Part shown: piece after piece, positions 1 through 7,170 of the stretch
Layout of the letters: every line of letters begins with the position of its first letter
Numbering within the stretch: position 1 is the first letter of the stretch
Assembly: GCA_016838945.1 (NCBI GenBank)
Contig: JADLKP010000051.1
Location: 1 to 11,179, forward strand
Direction of reading: 5' to 3'
Origin: Methanobrevibacter sp.
GTDB lineage: Archaea > Methanobacteriota > Methanobacteria > Methanobacteriales > Methanobacteriaceae
Length of the DNA stretch: 11,179 nt
Translations under genes and position numbers: made by a program
Notes under the pieces: generated by a model
Databases searched by the model: none
Seen by the model: the letters and a program-made list of their open reading frames with translations, nothing else
What the model was told of the DNA's origin: nothing

Positions 1-654
1 ATCTACTTTTCATCATCATGCTATCTTCAAGTAATATGCATTTTCATATCATTGAGTTGCATTTTTTCTTATTTCATTTTTGTAACTCTTAGACATATAT
101 TTCAACTGTATAATGAGTTATCCTGTTATTATCATTTTTTTGCAATTTGAAAGCCATAAATTTGATGACATCGATTTCAAGTGTAACTTTTTTTGAGATT
201 TTTTTAGAATTTTTTTAATGTTATTATCAGAGCATAATCATGTTAATTAATTCTCATCATCATTTCAAAGAAGGCGTAATATCATTTTTTTATGAAATTT
301 TTTCCCGATTTTCTTATGCGAAAATGATATTATCATCAAATTTTCATAGATCTTTCGAAATTTTCAAGTTTTTCCAAGATTTTTTTTCAGAAATTTTTCT
401 TAATTTTGTATTACTTCTGCATATTTTTATCTATTGTAGCATTTTTTACAATTTTCAAAAAATCATATTTTTTTAAAAGTTTTTTAAAGTCCAATTTTTT
501 TCTCATGTATATTTTTCAACAAATAATTTTTTGTTCAAGTATACTATTTTTTGCAATTTTTATTTTTTTATCAAAAAATTTCATATTTTGTTTTTCCATC
601 ACTGATGAGGAAAACAGTTTCATAATCATTCATAAATCCATTTAGATAAAAATA
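1..654. other. T-rich intergenic region, no gene seen
   Basis: About 650 bp of very AT-rich DNA with many oligo-T runs on the plus strand, most between 200 and 600. The only open frames are short (up to 79 codons) and translate to Phe/Ile-rich low-complexity sequence, as any T-rich DNA would. They have no convincing ribosome binding site. Short GAAATTTTTC-like words recur, as they also do at 4245-4450, which suggests compositional similarity rather than a defined repeat. I see no tRNA-like GC-rich element and no CRISPR repeats. Confidence 0.7.
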
Positions 655-662
655 TTATATAG
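655..662 (+). promoter_or_regulatory. Probable TATA box for the 713-2975 operon
   Basis: TTATATAG lies about 50 bp upstream of the preferred start at 713. An archaeal transcript would start roughly 25 bp downstream, near 684, leaving a leader of about 30 nt. The call rests on position and AT pattern only; no clear BRE was identified. Confidence 0.4.
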
Positions 663-712
663 TTTATACAAACTCTAAATATATCCTAAAAAAACTTACT
701 ATGGGGATTTTT

Positions 713-1852
713 ATGAATTTTAATTTGGAAAATAAAAATTTTGATCTTTTTCATCCACTGATTCTGGTTTTCATGGTTATCTTATTCTTGATCATTGCCA
801 TGCCTATGTGGTATTTCTATGGAAAATTGCCATCTCCTAGCATTGATTTATATCTTTATATAGGAATTGGACTGCTATTTTTTATTTTAGGCATCTGCCT
901 TAGCAAGTATCTATTGGAAAATAAATTCAATCTTTCAAATGCAAAATCCAATTTGAAAAATCCTCATAAATTAAGCTTATTTGAAAGCTATTCAAAAAAT
1001 GAACTTATTGCAGTTGGAATTGTTTCAGTAGGAATCATCCTTCAAATAATAAACATATCATTGCTTGGAGGAATACCTCTATTCTCAGCAACATTGAAGG
1101 CAAAGGCAGCAACAAAGATTTGGTTTATATCCTACATAATATTCCTTCCTTCAATCAACGTTTTGCTAGCTAAATACAATAGAAATTCTCATTATGTTCT
1201 GCTGATTTTAGGCTTATTGCTGTTTGCTCTGACTGGCTACAGAACAACACCTATTGCAATCATGCTATCTGCACTGATAACCTTGTATTATGCAAGAGAC
1301 GTTGACTTGAAATACATCGTTCTTGCAATCATGGCTATAGCCATTATGCTTTTGGCTGTAGGGTTCATTGCAGTTCAAGCAATCAGTTGGCAACATTGGT
1401 CATTGAATCCGATAGAGTTAGTGTCATATAGGGCTGCATTTACATTGAACATCCTATCTCAGGCAATAGCAAACCAATTTGCCACAATGGGAAATCTGTT
1501 CTACAGCACTCTTACCGGATTCTTCACACATACAGATCCAAGGGTATTGGTTGGCATAGCCACTATCGGCAGAAACCATTCAATCACTTCAACCATCTTT
1601 GGTCCTGCATTGCTTGACTTTGGAATCATAGGAATGATTATGCAAATGCTTTTCTTAGGTCTTATATTGAAGGCTTTACATTATATGCAAAGTCATAAGA
1701 AGAGCATCTATACAGCATTTTATGGCATATTGCTTGCACAAACCATAATCTGGATAGAAACAGGGCCGACTGATGTGGTTGTTTGGCTATTCTATTTGAT
1801 GGGAATATTTATCATCATCCATGGATTGAGGAGGATTAGAGATGGAGTCTAA
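713..1852 (+). CDS. Oligosaccharide repeat-unit polymerase-like membrane protein
   Basis: This is a 379-residue polytopic membrane protein, probably with ten or more membrane segments. It resembles the archaeal oligosaccharide repeat-unit polymerase (Wzy-like) group, which joins lipid-linked glycan repeats at the outer face of the membrane. Visible points are a first hydrophobic segment near residues 12-32, the GGIPLFS stretch after a membrane helix, GYRTTP in mid-protein, and TSTIFGPALLDFGIIG near the C-terminus, in the style of this family. An ATG at 701 would add four residues, but nothing like a Shine-Dalgarno site precedes it. The GGGGAT at 703-708 is well placed for the ATG at 713, so I chose 713. 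The stop overlaps the next gene by 11 bp, implying co-translation with the GT-B-like protein. The family call is by pattern, and the glycan is unknown. Confidence 0.7.
   Translation: MNFNLENKNFDLFHPLILVFMVILFLIIAMPMWYFYGKLPSPSIDLYLYIGIGLLFFILGICLSKYLLENKFNLSNAKSNLKNPHKLSLFESYSKNELIAVGIVSVGIILQIINISLLGGIPLFSATLKAKAATKIWFISYIIFLPSINVLLAKYNRNSHYVLLILGLLLFALTGYRTTPIAIMLSALITLYYARDVDLKYIVLAIMAIAIMLLAVGFIAVQAISWQHWSLNPIELVSYRAAFTLNILSQAIANQFATMGNLFYSTLTGFFTHTDPRVLVGIATIGRNHSITSTIFGPALLDFGIIGMIMQMLFLGLILKALHYMQSHKKSIYTAFYGILLAQTIIWIETGPTDVVVWLFYLMGIFIIIHGLRRIRDGV
1828..1835 (+). promoter_or_regulatory. Shine-Dalgarno site inside the upstream gene
   Basis: GAGGAGGA sits 6 bp before the ATG at 1842 and lies within the last codons of the polymerase-like gene. 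It fixes the start of the downstream gene and supports translational coupling across the 11-bp overlap. Confidence 0.7.
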
Positions 1853-2975
1853 ATTGGAATCTAAAAATATAGCTATTGCAGGGGAAATCACTCCATCAAA
1901 AACAATCATTCCAATCATTGAAAGATTGAGGGAATATGAAAAGGACTCCAAATTGAACTTTAAGATCAAAAATATAATAGGCCTTTATCATGGGGAATCC
2001 TCAAAGGCATTTCTTGAACCTTACTGTGATGACGTATATTCTATTGGAGAAGGCAGGAGAGGCAAGAAAAATTCAAAGGGGAAATTGGCTTATCTCATTT
2101 CCAGAGATATCCTGAAGTCCTTCAATGCACTTAAGGGAAAAGGCATCGATTTATTGATCACTGCAGGAAATGCAGGGGATGTCAGAAAGGCAATAGTTGC
2201 TGCAAACATGTTGAGGATTCCAGTCCTTCATATAGAGCAGGATATCTACAACCCTATTGAATCCATTTCCCAGGCAAACCTTGTAACAGTTCCGGCTGAA
2301 GATTATAAGAAGCATCTTGAGAAGAATTATGACCTAAACAATGTAGTCAATATTGAAGGCTATCCTATGGCAAAGTATGTTGACAATCATATCAAAGGTG
2401 ACAATCTGATAGACAAGGATGAAATCTACGGTGAATATGGAATGAAGGAATTCGTCCTTGTTGTCTTAGGGGGAGACCTTAAGGATGAGGACATTGAACC
2501 TATGATTAGAGCTATTGAAGAGTTAAATCTAAAGGCCTTGATTGCACCTTACAGATTCGACAGAAATATGGTTCAGGATTTGGTATTGTCCCCTAACATA
2601 AAGGTTTTGCCCCAATACGTTGACCTTTTAAGCTTTATGAATGCCGCTTCCCATCTCATCTATGCTGCAGGTATGGGAATGACAATTGAGGCAGGTGTTT
2701 TCAATATTCCATCCTTGAAGATAGAAGGATTCCATAAGACCCATGGCAGTGTGGATTTGGCGAAATCATTAAACATTCCAATAGTAAAAATAGAAGAAAT
2801 TCCGCAGGCATTTGAAAATCTGCCAGAACAAAAAGAGTCAGATCTTGTAAAAAACAGTGAAGTGGCAATAGAAAAAGTGGTGGATTTAATAAATGAATTT
2901 GATTCCAAAGACCTTAGCAGAAGCGGATTCAAATCTACTAAGAAAATTTGGGATAGCCGTAAGGTATACAGATAA
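1842..2975 (+). CDS. GT-B-fold glycosyltransferase/epimerase-like protein (MurG/UDP-GlcNAc 2-epimerase-like)
   Basis: This 377-residue soluble protein has the two-lobed layout of the GT-B superfamily, which includes MurG, DUF354 proteins and UDP-GlcNAc 2-epimerases. The N-terminal lobe begins with a beta-strand and Gly (KNIAIAGE, residues 8-15). It continues to LLITAGNAGD (104-113) and IPVLHIEQD (126-134), matching the strand-loop pattern before the donor site in these enzymes. The C-terminal lobe opens with LVVLGGDL, and later has an NAASHLIYAAGMGMTIEAG stretch like the nucleotide-sugar-binding segment of MurG-like enzymes. A strong Shine-Dalgarno site (1828-1835) supports the start. The gene is translationally coupled to the polymerase-like membrane protein, so a role in building a surface polysaccharide or cell-wall precursor is likely. 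Transferase and epimerase cannot be told apart from the sequence alone, and the substrate is unknown. Confidence 0.7.
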   Translation: MESKLESKNIAIAGEITPSKTIIPIIERLREYEKDSKLNFKIKNIIGLYHGESSKAFLEPYCDDVYSIGEGRRGKKNSKGKLAYLISRDILKSFNALKGKGIDLLITAGNAGDVRKAIVAANMLRIPVLHIEQDIYNPIESISQANLVTVPAEDYKKHLEKNYDLNNVVNIEGYPMAKYVDNHIKGDNLIDKDEIYGEYGMKEFVLVVLGGDLKDEDIEPMIRAIEELNLKALIAPYRFDRNMVQDLVLSPNIKVLPQYVDLLSFMNAASHLIYAAGMGMTIEAGVFNIPSLKIEGFHKTHGSVDLAKSLNIPIVKIEEIPQAFENLPEQKESDLVKNSEVAIEKVVDLINEFDSKDLSRSGFKSTKKIWDSRKVYR

Positions 2976-2976
2976 C

Positions 2977-2984
2977 TTTTTTTT
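2977..2984 (+). terminator. Oligo-T terminator after the glycan operon
   Basis: A run of eight T starts two bases after the stop codon at 2973-2975. Archaeal RNA polymerase commonly terminates at such runs without a hairpin. The next gene is convergent, so a stop is expected here. Confidence 0.5.
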
Positions 2985-3046
2985 AAAGGTTGTATAAAGG
3001 TTGCATATAATTTGTATAAAGGTGGATATAAAGGCGGATATAAAGG
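2982..3046. repeat. Short tandem repeats with TATAAAGG core
   Basis: TATAAAGG occurs at 2993-3000, 3015-3022, 3027-3034 and 3039-3046, with a related TTTAAAGG at 2982-2989. The last three are spaced exactly 12 bp apart (TATAAAGGYGGA-like units), while the first two are 11 bp apart. The array lies between two convergent genes, within the 119-bp gap. Confidence 0.8.
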
Positions 3047-3053
3047 CTGATAG

Positions 3054-3080
3054 AAAAAATGCATTAATTCTCATCTGAGA
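3054..3080 (-). terminator. Hairpin and T-run terminator of the TIGR04076 gene
   Basis: Read on the minus strand, a TCTCA-TC-TGAGA inverted repeat (3069-3080) is followed within ten bases by a run of six T (3054-3059 on the plus strand as A). It lies 15 bp past the stop of the 3095-3409 gene. The stem is short, so the T-run may be the main signal. Confidence 0.4.
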
Positions 3081-3094
3081 TCAATTATACTCAA

Positions 3095-3409
3095 TTAGTC
3101 CGCATCATCGTCCATGGTTTCAAGATAAAAGCTTACTGGACGGAACCCATCATTGCAGGAAATCATAGCTGATTTTTTATTCTTCATCCATCCATCATAA
3201 AAGTCCTCTGCACCATTTGCCAATCCCAATACAAATGGAGAAAGACTTTCCCATGCGCTGTCACAGAAATTTTCAGGCTTTTCCCATCCATTTGCTATGA
3301 AGACATCTCCACATTCAACATCACATTCATGTTCCAATGGATTTTCGTACTTTTCTATCAAGTCATCATGTCTGACCTTTCTCATGGCAGTTATCTTAAC
3401 TTTTTTCAT
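3095..3409 (-). CDS. TIGR04076 family small protein
   Basis: This is a 104-residue cytosolic protein of unknown function. The pattern fits the TIGR04076 family: an N-terminal KKVKIT strand, C29 and C33 flanking a short acidic loop, FIANGWEKPENFCDSAW (residues 37-53), a LGLANG turn, and the C-terminal block CNDGFRPVSFYLE (85-97). The four cysteines C29, C33, C49 and C85 could bind a metal or cofactor, but this is inference. A GTG at 3418 would add three residues, but it lies inside the AGGTGA Shine-Dalgarno site (3415-3420), which is well spaced from the ATG at 3409. I therefore use the ATG. The acidic tail (DDDAD) is notable. The gene is monocistronic, convergent with the glycan operon and divergent from the YczE-type gene. 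Confidence 0.75.
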   Translation of the reverse strand: MKKVKITAMRKVRHDDLIEKYENPLEHECDVECGDVFIANGWEKPENFCDSAWESLSPFVLGLANGAEDFYDGWMKNKKSAMISCNDGFRPVSFYLETMDDDAD

Positions 3410-3455
3410 TTTATTCACCTAAGTTCTCTTTTTTAATATTTTCTTTCTCTTAACA

Positions 3456-3470
3456 TTTAAATATTTTAAA
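3456..3470 (-). promoter_or_regulatory. Probable TATA box for the TIGR04076 gene
   Basis: On the minus strand this reads TTTAAAATATTTAAA. It is centred about 54 bp before the ATG at 3409, giving a predicted leader of roughly 25-30 nt that includes the AGGTGA site. The call is by position and composition only. Confidence 0.4.
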
Positions 3471-3518
3471 TTTCAACCGTCAAACGTCATTCATCAAAAA
3501 ATTTTAAATATCAAAATC

Positions 3519-3580
3519 CAATTATATTAAAATGGAACTAATTTTTTTACAATTATGTTAAAATGGAACTGTTTTTTTTA
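3519..3580 (+). repeat. 31-bp tandem duplication upstream of the YczE-type gene
   Basis: Two adjacent 31-bp copies, 3519-3549 and 3550-3580, differ at three positions. Each has an AT-rich part resembling a TATA element (ATTATATTAAAA in copy 1, ATTATGTTAAAA in copy 2), then TGGAACT and a T-run. The array ends 22 bp before the ATG at 3603, so it occupies the promoter/leader region of that gene. Confidence 0.9.
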
Positions 3581-3602
3581 AGATTATGGGAAAGGTTTTC
3601 AA

Positions 3603-4244
3603 ATGGATAGGAAATTGATTGTCAGATATGTTTTGCTCGTTCTTGGTGTAAGCTTAATGTCCTTAGGGATTGCCTTATCACTTAAGTCTAAATTAGGCAC
3701 TCCCCCTATTTCATGCATTCCAGCTGTCTTGTGCCTTGCCTTTCCATGGACTGTAGGAGAATTCACCATAGTCTTCAATGCATTGCTTGTAGTATTCCAA
3801 ATGGTGCTCCTCAGGAAAATCACTTTATCACAATTGGCCCAAATGGTGGTATGTATACTATTCGGATATATGATAGATTTTAATCTTTTGCTCATTGACT
3901 TCATTCATCCAACTAATTATCTTAGTCAATGGATCCTAATCATATTAGGATGTCTTGTAATGGCATTCGGCCTTATGATTGAAGTAAAGTCAGACATCAC
4001 AATGCTTCCTGGAGACGGTGCTGTAGTGGCTATAGCAGAAGTCCTTCACACAGACTTCGGTAAGGTGAAGCCGTTTTTTGACATCACCATTGTAGCTATT
4101 GGAGTAGTTTTGGCATTAACATTATTAGGCCATCTTGAAGGAGTTCGTGAAGGAACAATTTTCGCAGCTGTTTCAGTGGGATTCATGATTCAATTTTACG
4201 TCAAGTTATTTGGTGAAAGAATTGATGATTATTTGGAAAATTAA
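3603..4244 (+). CDS. YczE/YyaS/YitT-type integral membrane protein
   Basis: This 213-residue membrane protein has about five or six hydrophobic segments, near residues 8-27, 42-68, 78-98, 107-126, 155-176 and 185-203. It resembles the YczE/YyaS (COG2364) family. Family-like points are the N-terminal LGIALSLKSKLGTPPIS region after the first helix, and a similar internal region, EVKSDITMLPGDGAVVAIAE, after the fourth. This suggests an internally duplicated fold with short polar motifs following matching helices. The biochemical role of the family is poorly defined; transport is a guess. The start at 3603 has AAAGGT (3591-3596) 6 bp upstream. The gene stands alone, and its upstream region carries a 31-bp tandem duplication. 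The 3' side is T-rich with several T-runs from 4279 on. Confidence 0.75.
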   Translation: MDRKLIVRYVLLVLGVSLMSLGIALSLKSKLGTPPISCIPAVLCLAFPWTVGEFTIVFNALLVVFQMVLLRKITLSQLAQMVVCILFGYMIDFNLLLIDFIHPTNYLSQWILIILGCLVMAFGLMIEVKSDITMLPGDGAVVAIAEVLHTDFGKVKPFFDITIVAIGVVLALTLLGHLEGVREGTIFAAVSVGFMIQFYVKLFGERIDDYLEN

Positions 4245-4453
4245 ATGAAAATTTTTCAAGATTTCACACATAGCTCTATTTTTTTAAAATTCATTGAAAA
4301 TTTTTCTTCAGAAATCATGATTTTTTTAAAATTTCATAATTTTTTTATTTTCCTAGATTTTCCTTATTTTTTGAAAATACTTTTTATCTGTTCTTTATTT
4401 TCATGAAAATTTTTTTCAGCATCTAGACATAATTTTTCAAAAAAATTTTTCTA
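4245..4453. other. T-rich intergenic region before mtd
   Basis: Low-complexity T-rich DNA without a gene. T-runs from 4279 onward probably end the transcript of the YczE-type gene. The word GAAAATTTTTC and close variants recur (near 4248, 4295 and 4404). They are self-complementary, but I could not separate a real operator from the base composition. Confidence 0.5.
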
Positions 4454-4461
4454 TTATATAA
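4454..4461 (+). promoter_or_regulatory. TATA box of mtd
   Basis: TTATATAA lies 68-75 bp before the mtd ATG, predicting transcription start near 4482-4487 and a leader of about 45 nt. A second AT-rich element, TTTATAAAAAG (4490-4500), is closer and would leave almost no leader, so it is less likely. Confidence 0.5.
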
Positions 4462-4528
4462 GTGTTTTTATTTGTTTTTTAACATTAACTTTATAAAAAG
4501 CAAATACTATAAATATAATTGTGATATT

Positions 4529-5359
4529 ATGGTAGTTAAAATTGGTATCGTAAAAAGTGGTAATATTGGTACTTCACCAGTATTAGATTTATTATTAGAC
4601 GAAAGAGCAGACAGACCAAACATCGATGTAAGAGTATTTGGATCTGGAGCAAAAATGAACCCTGAACAAGTTGAAGATGTCGTACCAAAACTCGACCAAT
4701 TCGACCCTGACTTCTGTATTTTCATTAGCCCAAACCCAGGAGCACCTGGTCCAGCTAGAGCAAGAGAATTATTATCTGAAAAAGATCTTCCTGCTATTAT
4801 CATTGGTGACGCACCTGGTAAAGGTAAAAAAGATGAAATGGACGAACAAGGTTTAGGTTACATTATTGTAATGTCCGACCCAATGATCGGTGCAAAAAGA
4901 GAATGGTTAGACCCAACTGAAATGGCTATCTTTAACGCTGACATCTTAAAAGTATTAGCAGAAACTGGTGCTTTAAGATTAGTACAAAAAACCATTGACG
5001 GTGTAATCGAAGCTGTAGACGAAGGTAAAGAAATCGAATTACCTAAACTCATTATTACTGCTGAAAAAGCTGTAGAAGCTGCTAAATTCCAAAACCCATA
5101 CGCAAAAGCAAAAGCTATTGCTGCATACGAAATGGCTGGCGCTGTAGCAGGTTTAGACATGAAAGGATGTTTCATGACCAAAGGTTACGAAAACTTCATC
5201 CCATTAGTAGCTGCTGCTCACGAAATCGCTTCCGCTGCTGCTAAATTAGCTGCTGAAGCAAGAGAAATTGAAAAATCCAACGACACTGTATTAAGAACCC
5301 CTCACATGAAAGAAGGTAACGTTGGTTGCAAACTTGATTTAATCAGCAAACCAGAATAA
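4529..5359 (+). CDS. mtd: F420-dependent methylenetetrahydromethanopterin dehydrogenase
   Basis: Mtd reversibly reduces methenyl-H4MPT to methylene-H4MPT using reduced coenzyme F420, a central cytoplasmic step in making methane from H2/CO2 or formate. The 276-residue length matches the family. The start MVVKIGIVKSGNIGTSPVLD and the SPNPGAPGPARARELL segment are characteristic, as is an Ala-rich helical C-terminal half (AAAHEIASAAAKLAAEA). The open frame extends upstream to 4472, but that extension is not conserved-looking. The ATG at 4529 has GTGAT (4521-4525) just before it and gives the known N-terminus, so I use it. Compared with its neighbours, the gene prefers AAC, GAC, TTC, TAC and ATC codons, typical of high expression. 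It is monocistronic with its own TATA box and hairpin terminator. This is the clearest lineage marker in the window. Confidence 0.97.
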   Translation: MVVKIGIVKSGNIGTSPVLDLLLDERADRPNIDVRVFGSGAKMNPEQVEDVVPKLDQFDPDFCIFISPNPGAPGPARARELLSEKDLPAIIIGDAPGKGKKDEMDEQGLGYIIVMSDPMIGAKREWLDPTEMAIFNADILKVLAETGALRLVQKTIDGVIEAVDEGKEIELPKLIITAEKAVEAAKFQNPYAKAKAIAAYEMAGAVAGLDMKGCFMTKGYENFIPLVAAAHEIASAAAKLAAEAREIEKSNDTVLRTPHMKEGNVGCKLDLISKPE

Positions 5360-5373
5360 GTGTATTTGGATTT

Positions 5374-5411
5374 AAGTAGCTTTTTAGCTACTTATTTTCT
5401 TTTTTCTTTTT
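5374..5411 (+). terminator. mtd terminator hairpin plus T-tract
   Basis: A perfect 8-bp stem, AAGTAGCT (5374-5381) with AGCTACTT (5386-5393), encloses a TTTT loop and is followed by a T-rich tract to about 5411. It begins 14 bp after the mtd stop. This is the clearest hairpin-plus-T-tract terminator in the window, which fits a strongly transcribed gene. Confidence 0.8.
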
Positions 5412-5415
5412 TAAA

Positions 5416-5466
5416 ACAAATTCAAATCAAATCGAATAATAAATCAAATCTCAAATCAAATCAAAA
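5416..5466. repeat. Short CAAATC/AAATCAAATC repeats
   Basis: The word AAATCAAATC and fragments of it recur within about 50 bp downstream of the mtd terminator. The array is low-complexity, with no dyad symmetry and no obvious link to a gene start. Confidence 0.5.
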
Positions 5467-5604
5467 TTTACTTTTTTTCTATTTTTTATTGACTGATTTT
5501 TATTCACTTCTTGCAAAGTTTAATTCGTAAAAATACAAACATTATTAAATATGGTTTATTTTATTTAATTTATTTTTATTTAATTTATTAGATATGGTGT
5601 AAAG

Positions 5605-6105
5605 ATGGCTTCAATTGACTACTTTGAATGTGAAGACTGCGGTTTCAAATGGAAAGATCAAGGTCCCTTGTTTTTCTTCCTAAATGAGAATGATGAGATT
5701 GAGGAATACATTCTACTTAGAACTGCAATGGATTTGGATAAGGATTCCCCAATTTCTGGAGACATTGTAGAAACATATTGCGTAAACTGTGATAGGAAAA
5801 TAAAAATCTATGTAATTTCATTCATCAAAAAGCCATTGAATGAAGATGAAGCTATTGATTTTATTGAAAAGTTGGCAAATGATAACAAGATTTCCAATGC
5901 TAATTTAAAACCATACATAAGAGAATCAGACTTGAAGGATGATGGATTTATAGTGGATTTTTCTCGAAACTTCCATGGCTTAAAGAAATATTTCTGTCCT
6001 AGCTGCAATGCTCTAATACCAAAGTATATTCTTTCACGAAATGCATGTCCAAAATGTGGTGGGATAATAAAGGTTGTTGATGGTATGTGTTTGGATAAAT
6101 TATAG
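5605..6105 (+). CDS. Zinc-ribbon protein of unknown function
   Basis: This is a 166-residue soluble protein with four CxxC pairs: C9/C12 (CEDC), C59/C62 (CVNC), C131/C134 (CPSC) and C148/C151 (CPKCGG). Pairs 1+2 and 3+4 could each form one zinc ribbon, with an acidic, lysine-rich linker (about 75-125) between them. Pattern and spacing suggest zinc binding; the function is unknown and I do not recognise the family. It could be a nucleic-acid-binding or protein-assembly factor, but nothing in the sequence decides this. The start at 5605 has GGTGT (5597-5601) just upstream. An ATG at 5594 runs into a stop almost at once. The gene is preceded by mtd (246 bp away, with a terminator between) and is convergent with hisB, so it is probably transcribed alone. 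Confidence 0.75.
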   Translation: MASIDYFECEDCGFKWKDQGPLFFFLNENDEIEEYILLRTAMDLDKDSPISGDIVETYCVNCDRKIKIYVISFIKKPLNEDEAIDFIEKLANDNKISNANLKPYIRESDLKDDGFIVDFSRNFHGLKKYFCPSCNALIPKYILSRNACPKCGGIIKVVDGMCLDKL

Positions 6106-6155
6106 AACTTTTCTTTTTAAAATTCTAATTATAAAAAAGTATTCATTAAAAAAGG

Positions 6156-6225
6156 TCATGATAAATTAATATTAAAATTAATTCTTATTTTTATAAAGTA
6201 GTCTATAGAAAAAGTCATGATAAAT
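6156..6225. repeat. Direct repeat spaced 59 bp (TCATGATAAAT)
   Basis: TCATGATAAAT occurs at 6156-6166 and 6215-6225, each preceded by an A-run and followed by AT-rich sequence with TTAAAA. It lies between the convergent zinc-ribbon gene and hisB. The core contains the palindrome TCATGA. Confidence 0.6.
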
Positions 6226-6232
6226 AATTGTT

Positions 6233-6258
6233 AAAAAAAAAAGAAAAAAAAGAAAAAA
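6233..6258 (-). terminator. T-rich terminator of hisB
   Basis: On the minus strand this is three T-runs (six, eight and ten T) separated by single C residues. It lies about 20-45 bases past the hisB stop. A short inverted repeat (AACTT-AA-AAGTT) lies between the stop and the T-tract. Confidence 0.6.
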
Positions 6259-6279
6259 TAATGCTTTAAAACTTAAAAG

Positions 6280-6858
6280 TTATAAAACACCTTTTGTGCT
6301 TAGGATTTCATCATGCTCAATCTTGCATGCATCATACATTGATTTTGCAAATGCCTTGAAGACCGCTTCGCATTTGTGGTGGTCATTTGCTCCTTCGCAG
6401 GTTCCATATACATTTATCTTAGCGCTGGATGCAAATGATTCAAAAAAGTGGACAACGACATCACTGCTTAAATCGCCGATCTTATCGAATTTGAAATCAA
6501 GCTTCATGTTGCAGTAGCTTCTGCCGCTTATGTCTATGGCAACAGTTGCAACTGAGTCATCCATAGGGACAATGGCATGGCCCATTCTTCTGATTCCTTT
6601 CTTGTCGCCAATCGCTTCAGCGAAAACTTCACCTAATAATATGCCCACATCCTCTACAGTGTGGTGATCGTCTATTTCAATATCTCCAATTGCCTTGATT
6701 TTCAAATCAATGAAACTGTGTCTGGAAAAGGACTCTAACATGTGATTGAAGAAGTTGACTCCGGTGTCAATTTCATATTTTCCAGTTCCATCAATATTCA
6801 ATTCTATTTCAATATCTGTTTCAGATGTTTTTCTTGAAGCCTTAGCTATTCTTGTCAT
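6280..6858 (-). CDS. hisB: Imidazoleglycerol-phosphate dehydratase
   Basis: HisB removes water from imidazole glycerol phosphate to give imidazole acetol phosphate in histidine biosynthesis. It is a manganese enzyme that usually forms a 24-mer. The 192-residue protein matches the monofunctional archaeal form. Diagnostic blocks are FFNHMLESFSRH (residues 36-47), DDHHTVEDVG (63-72), RRMGHAIVPMDDS (90-102), VHFFESF (136-142) and DHHKCEAVFKAFA (159-171), which supply the metal-binding His and Glu residues. A GTG at 6870 would add four residues, but it lies in the GTGAGTGAT run that serves as Shine-Dalgarno site for the ATG at 6858, so I use the ATG. The gene stands alone with no other his genes nearby, and ends in a long T-tract. 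Confidence 0.95.
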   Translation of the reverse strand: MTRIAKASRKTSETDIEIELNIDGTGKYEIDTGVNFFNHMLESFSRHSFIDLKIKAIGDIEIDDHHTVEDVGILLGEVFAEAIGDKKGIRRMGHAIVPMDDSVATVAIDISGRSYCNMKLDFKFDKIGDLSSDVVVHFFESFASSAKINVYGTCEGANDHHKCEAVFKAFAKSMYDACKIEHDEILSTKGVL

Positions 6859-6960
6859 TGGATCACTCACTTATAAGTTTTTAAGGAATTTCTTCAAAAG
6901 CACTGAATCATTTTCAGCAAATTTTTAATCTATAATTTAATTAAAGAAACGATTAATTAT

Positions 6961-7161
6961 TCATTCATCAGGTGCATTTCTCTCTATTTTAATTGCATCT
7001 GGACCACATTTCATTGCACATAGTGTACAGACATGGCAATAATCTAGATTAGATACACTAGCAACCTCTCCAATTGTCCAAATATATCCACCTTTTGGAC
7101 AAATTTCCTTACAGTTGCCGCATGCAGTACATTTTTCTTCATCAACTATAATCTTTAAAAT
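6961..7161 (-). CDS. 2[4Fe-4S] ferredoxin, apparent ATT start
   Basis: This 66-residue small electron carrier carries two cluster-binding motifs: CTACGNCKEICP (C11, C14, C17, C21) and CHVCTLCAMKCGP (C42, C45, C48, C52). It probably transfers low-potential electrons in methanogenic or CO2-fixing reactions, but the partner is unknown. No ATG, GTG or TTG occurs in frame between the upstream stop at 7231-7233 and the first cluster; the first in-frame Met is residue 50. A TATA-like element (7203-7215) and GGTGAT (7165-7170) sit exactly where expected for a start at the second ATT (7159-7161), giving ILKIIVDEEKC. The region GTGATATTATT matches the mtd initiation region GTGATATTATG apart from the last base. 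I infer an ATT start or a recently damaged start; the reading frame itself is intact. Confidence 0.8.
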   Translation of the reverse strand: MLKIIVDEEKCTACGNCKEICPKGGYIWTIGEVASVSNLDYCHVCTLCAMKCGPDAIKIERNAPDE

Positions 7162-7164
7162 AAT

Positions 7165-7170
7165 ATCACC
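7165..7170 (-). promoter_or_regulatory. Shine-Dalgarno site deciding the ferredoxin start
   Basis: GGTGAT on the minus strand ends three bases before the ATT at 7159-7161. The mtd gene has the same GTGAT-ATT spacing before its ATG. An out-of-frame ATG overlaps it (7170-7172), but it runs into a stop after five codons. Confidence 0.55.

Noticed and set aside
240..645. Two overlapping plus-strand open frames of 78 and 79 codons
   Set aside because: Phe/Ile-rich low-complexity translation expected from T-rich DNA, no good ribosome binding site, and they overlap each other in different frames.
2660..3064. Minus-strand open frame of 134 codons with YPPLYPPLYK-like repeats
   Set aside because: It is the shadow of the GT-B-like gene plus the 12-bp repeats; the N-terminal repeat residues come only from the tandem DNA repeat.
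4472..4528. N-terminal extension of mtd to an upstream ATG
   Set aside because: It adds 19 residues not seen in Mtd proteins and covers the likely transcription start; the ATG at 4529 gives the expected length.
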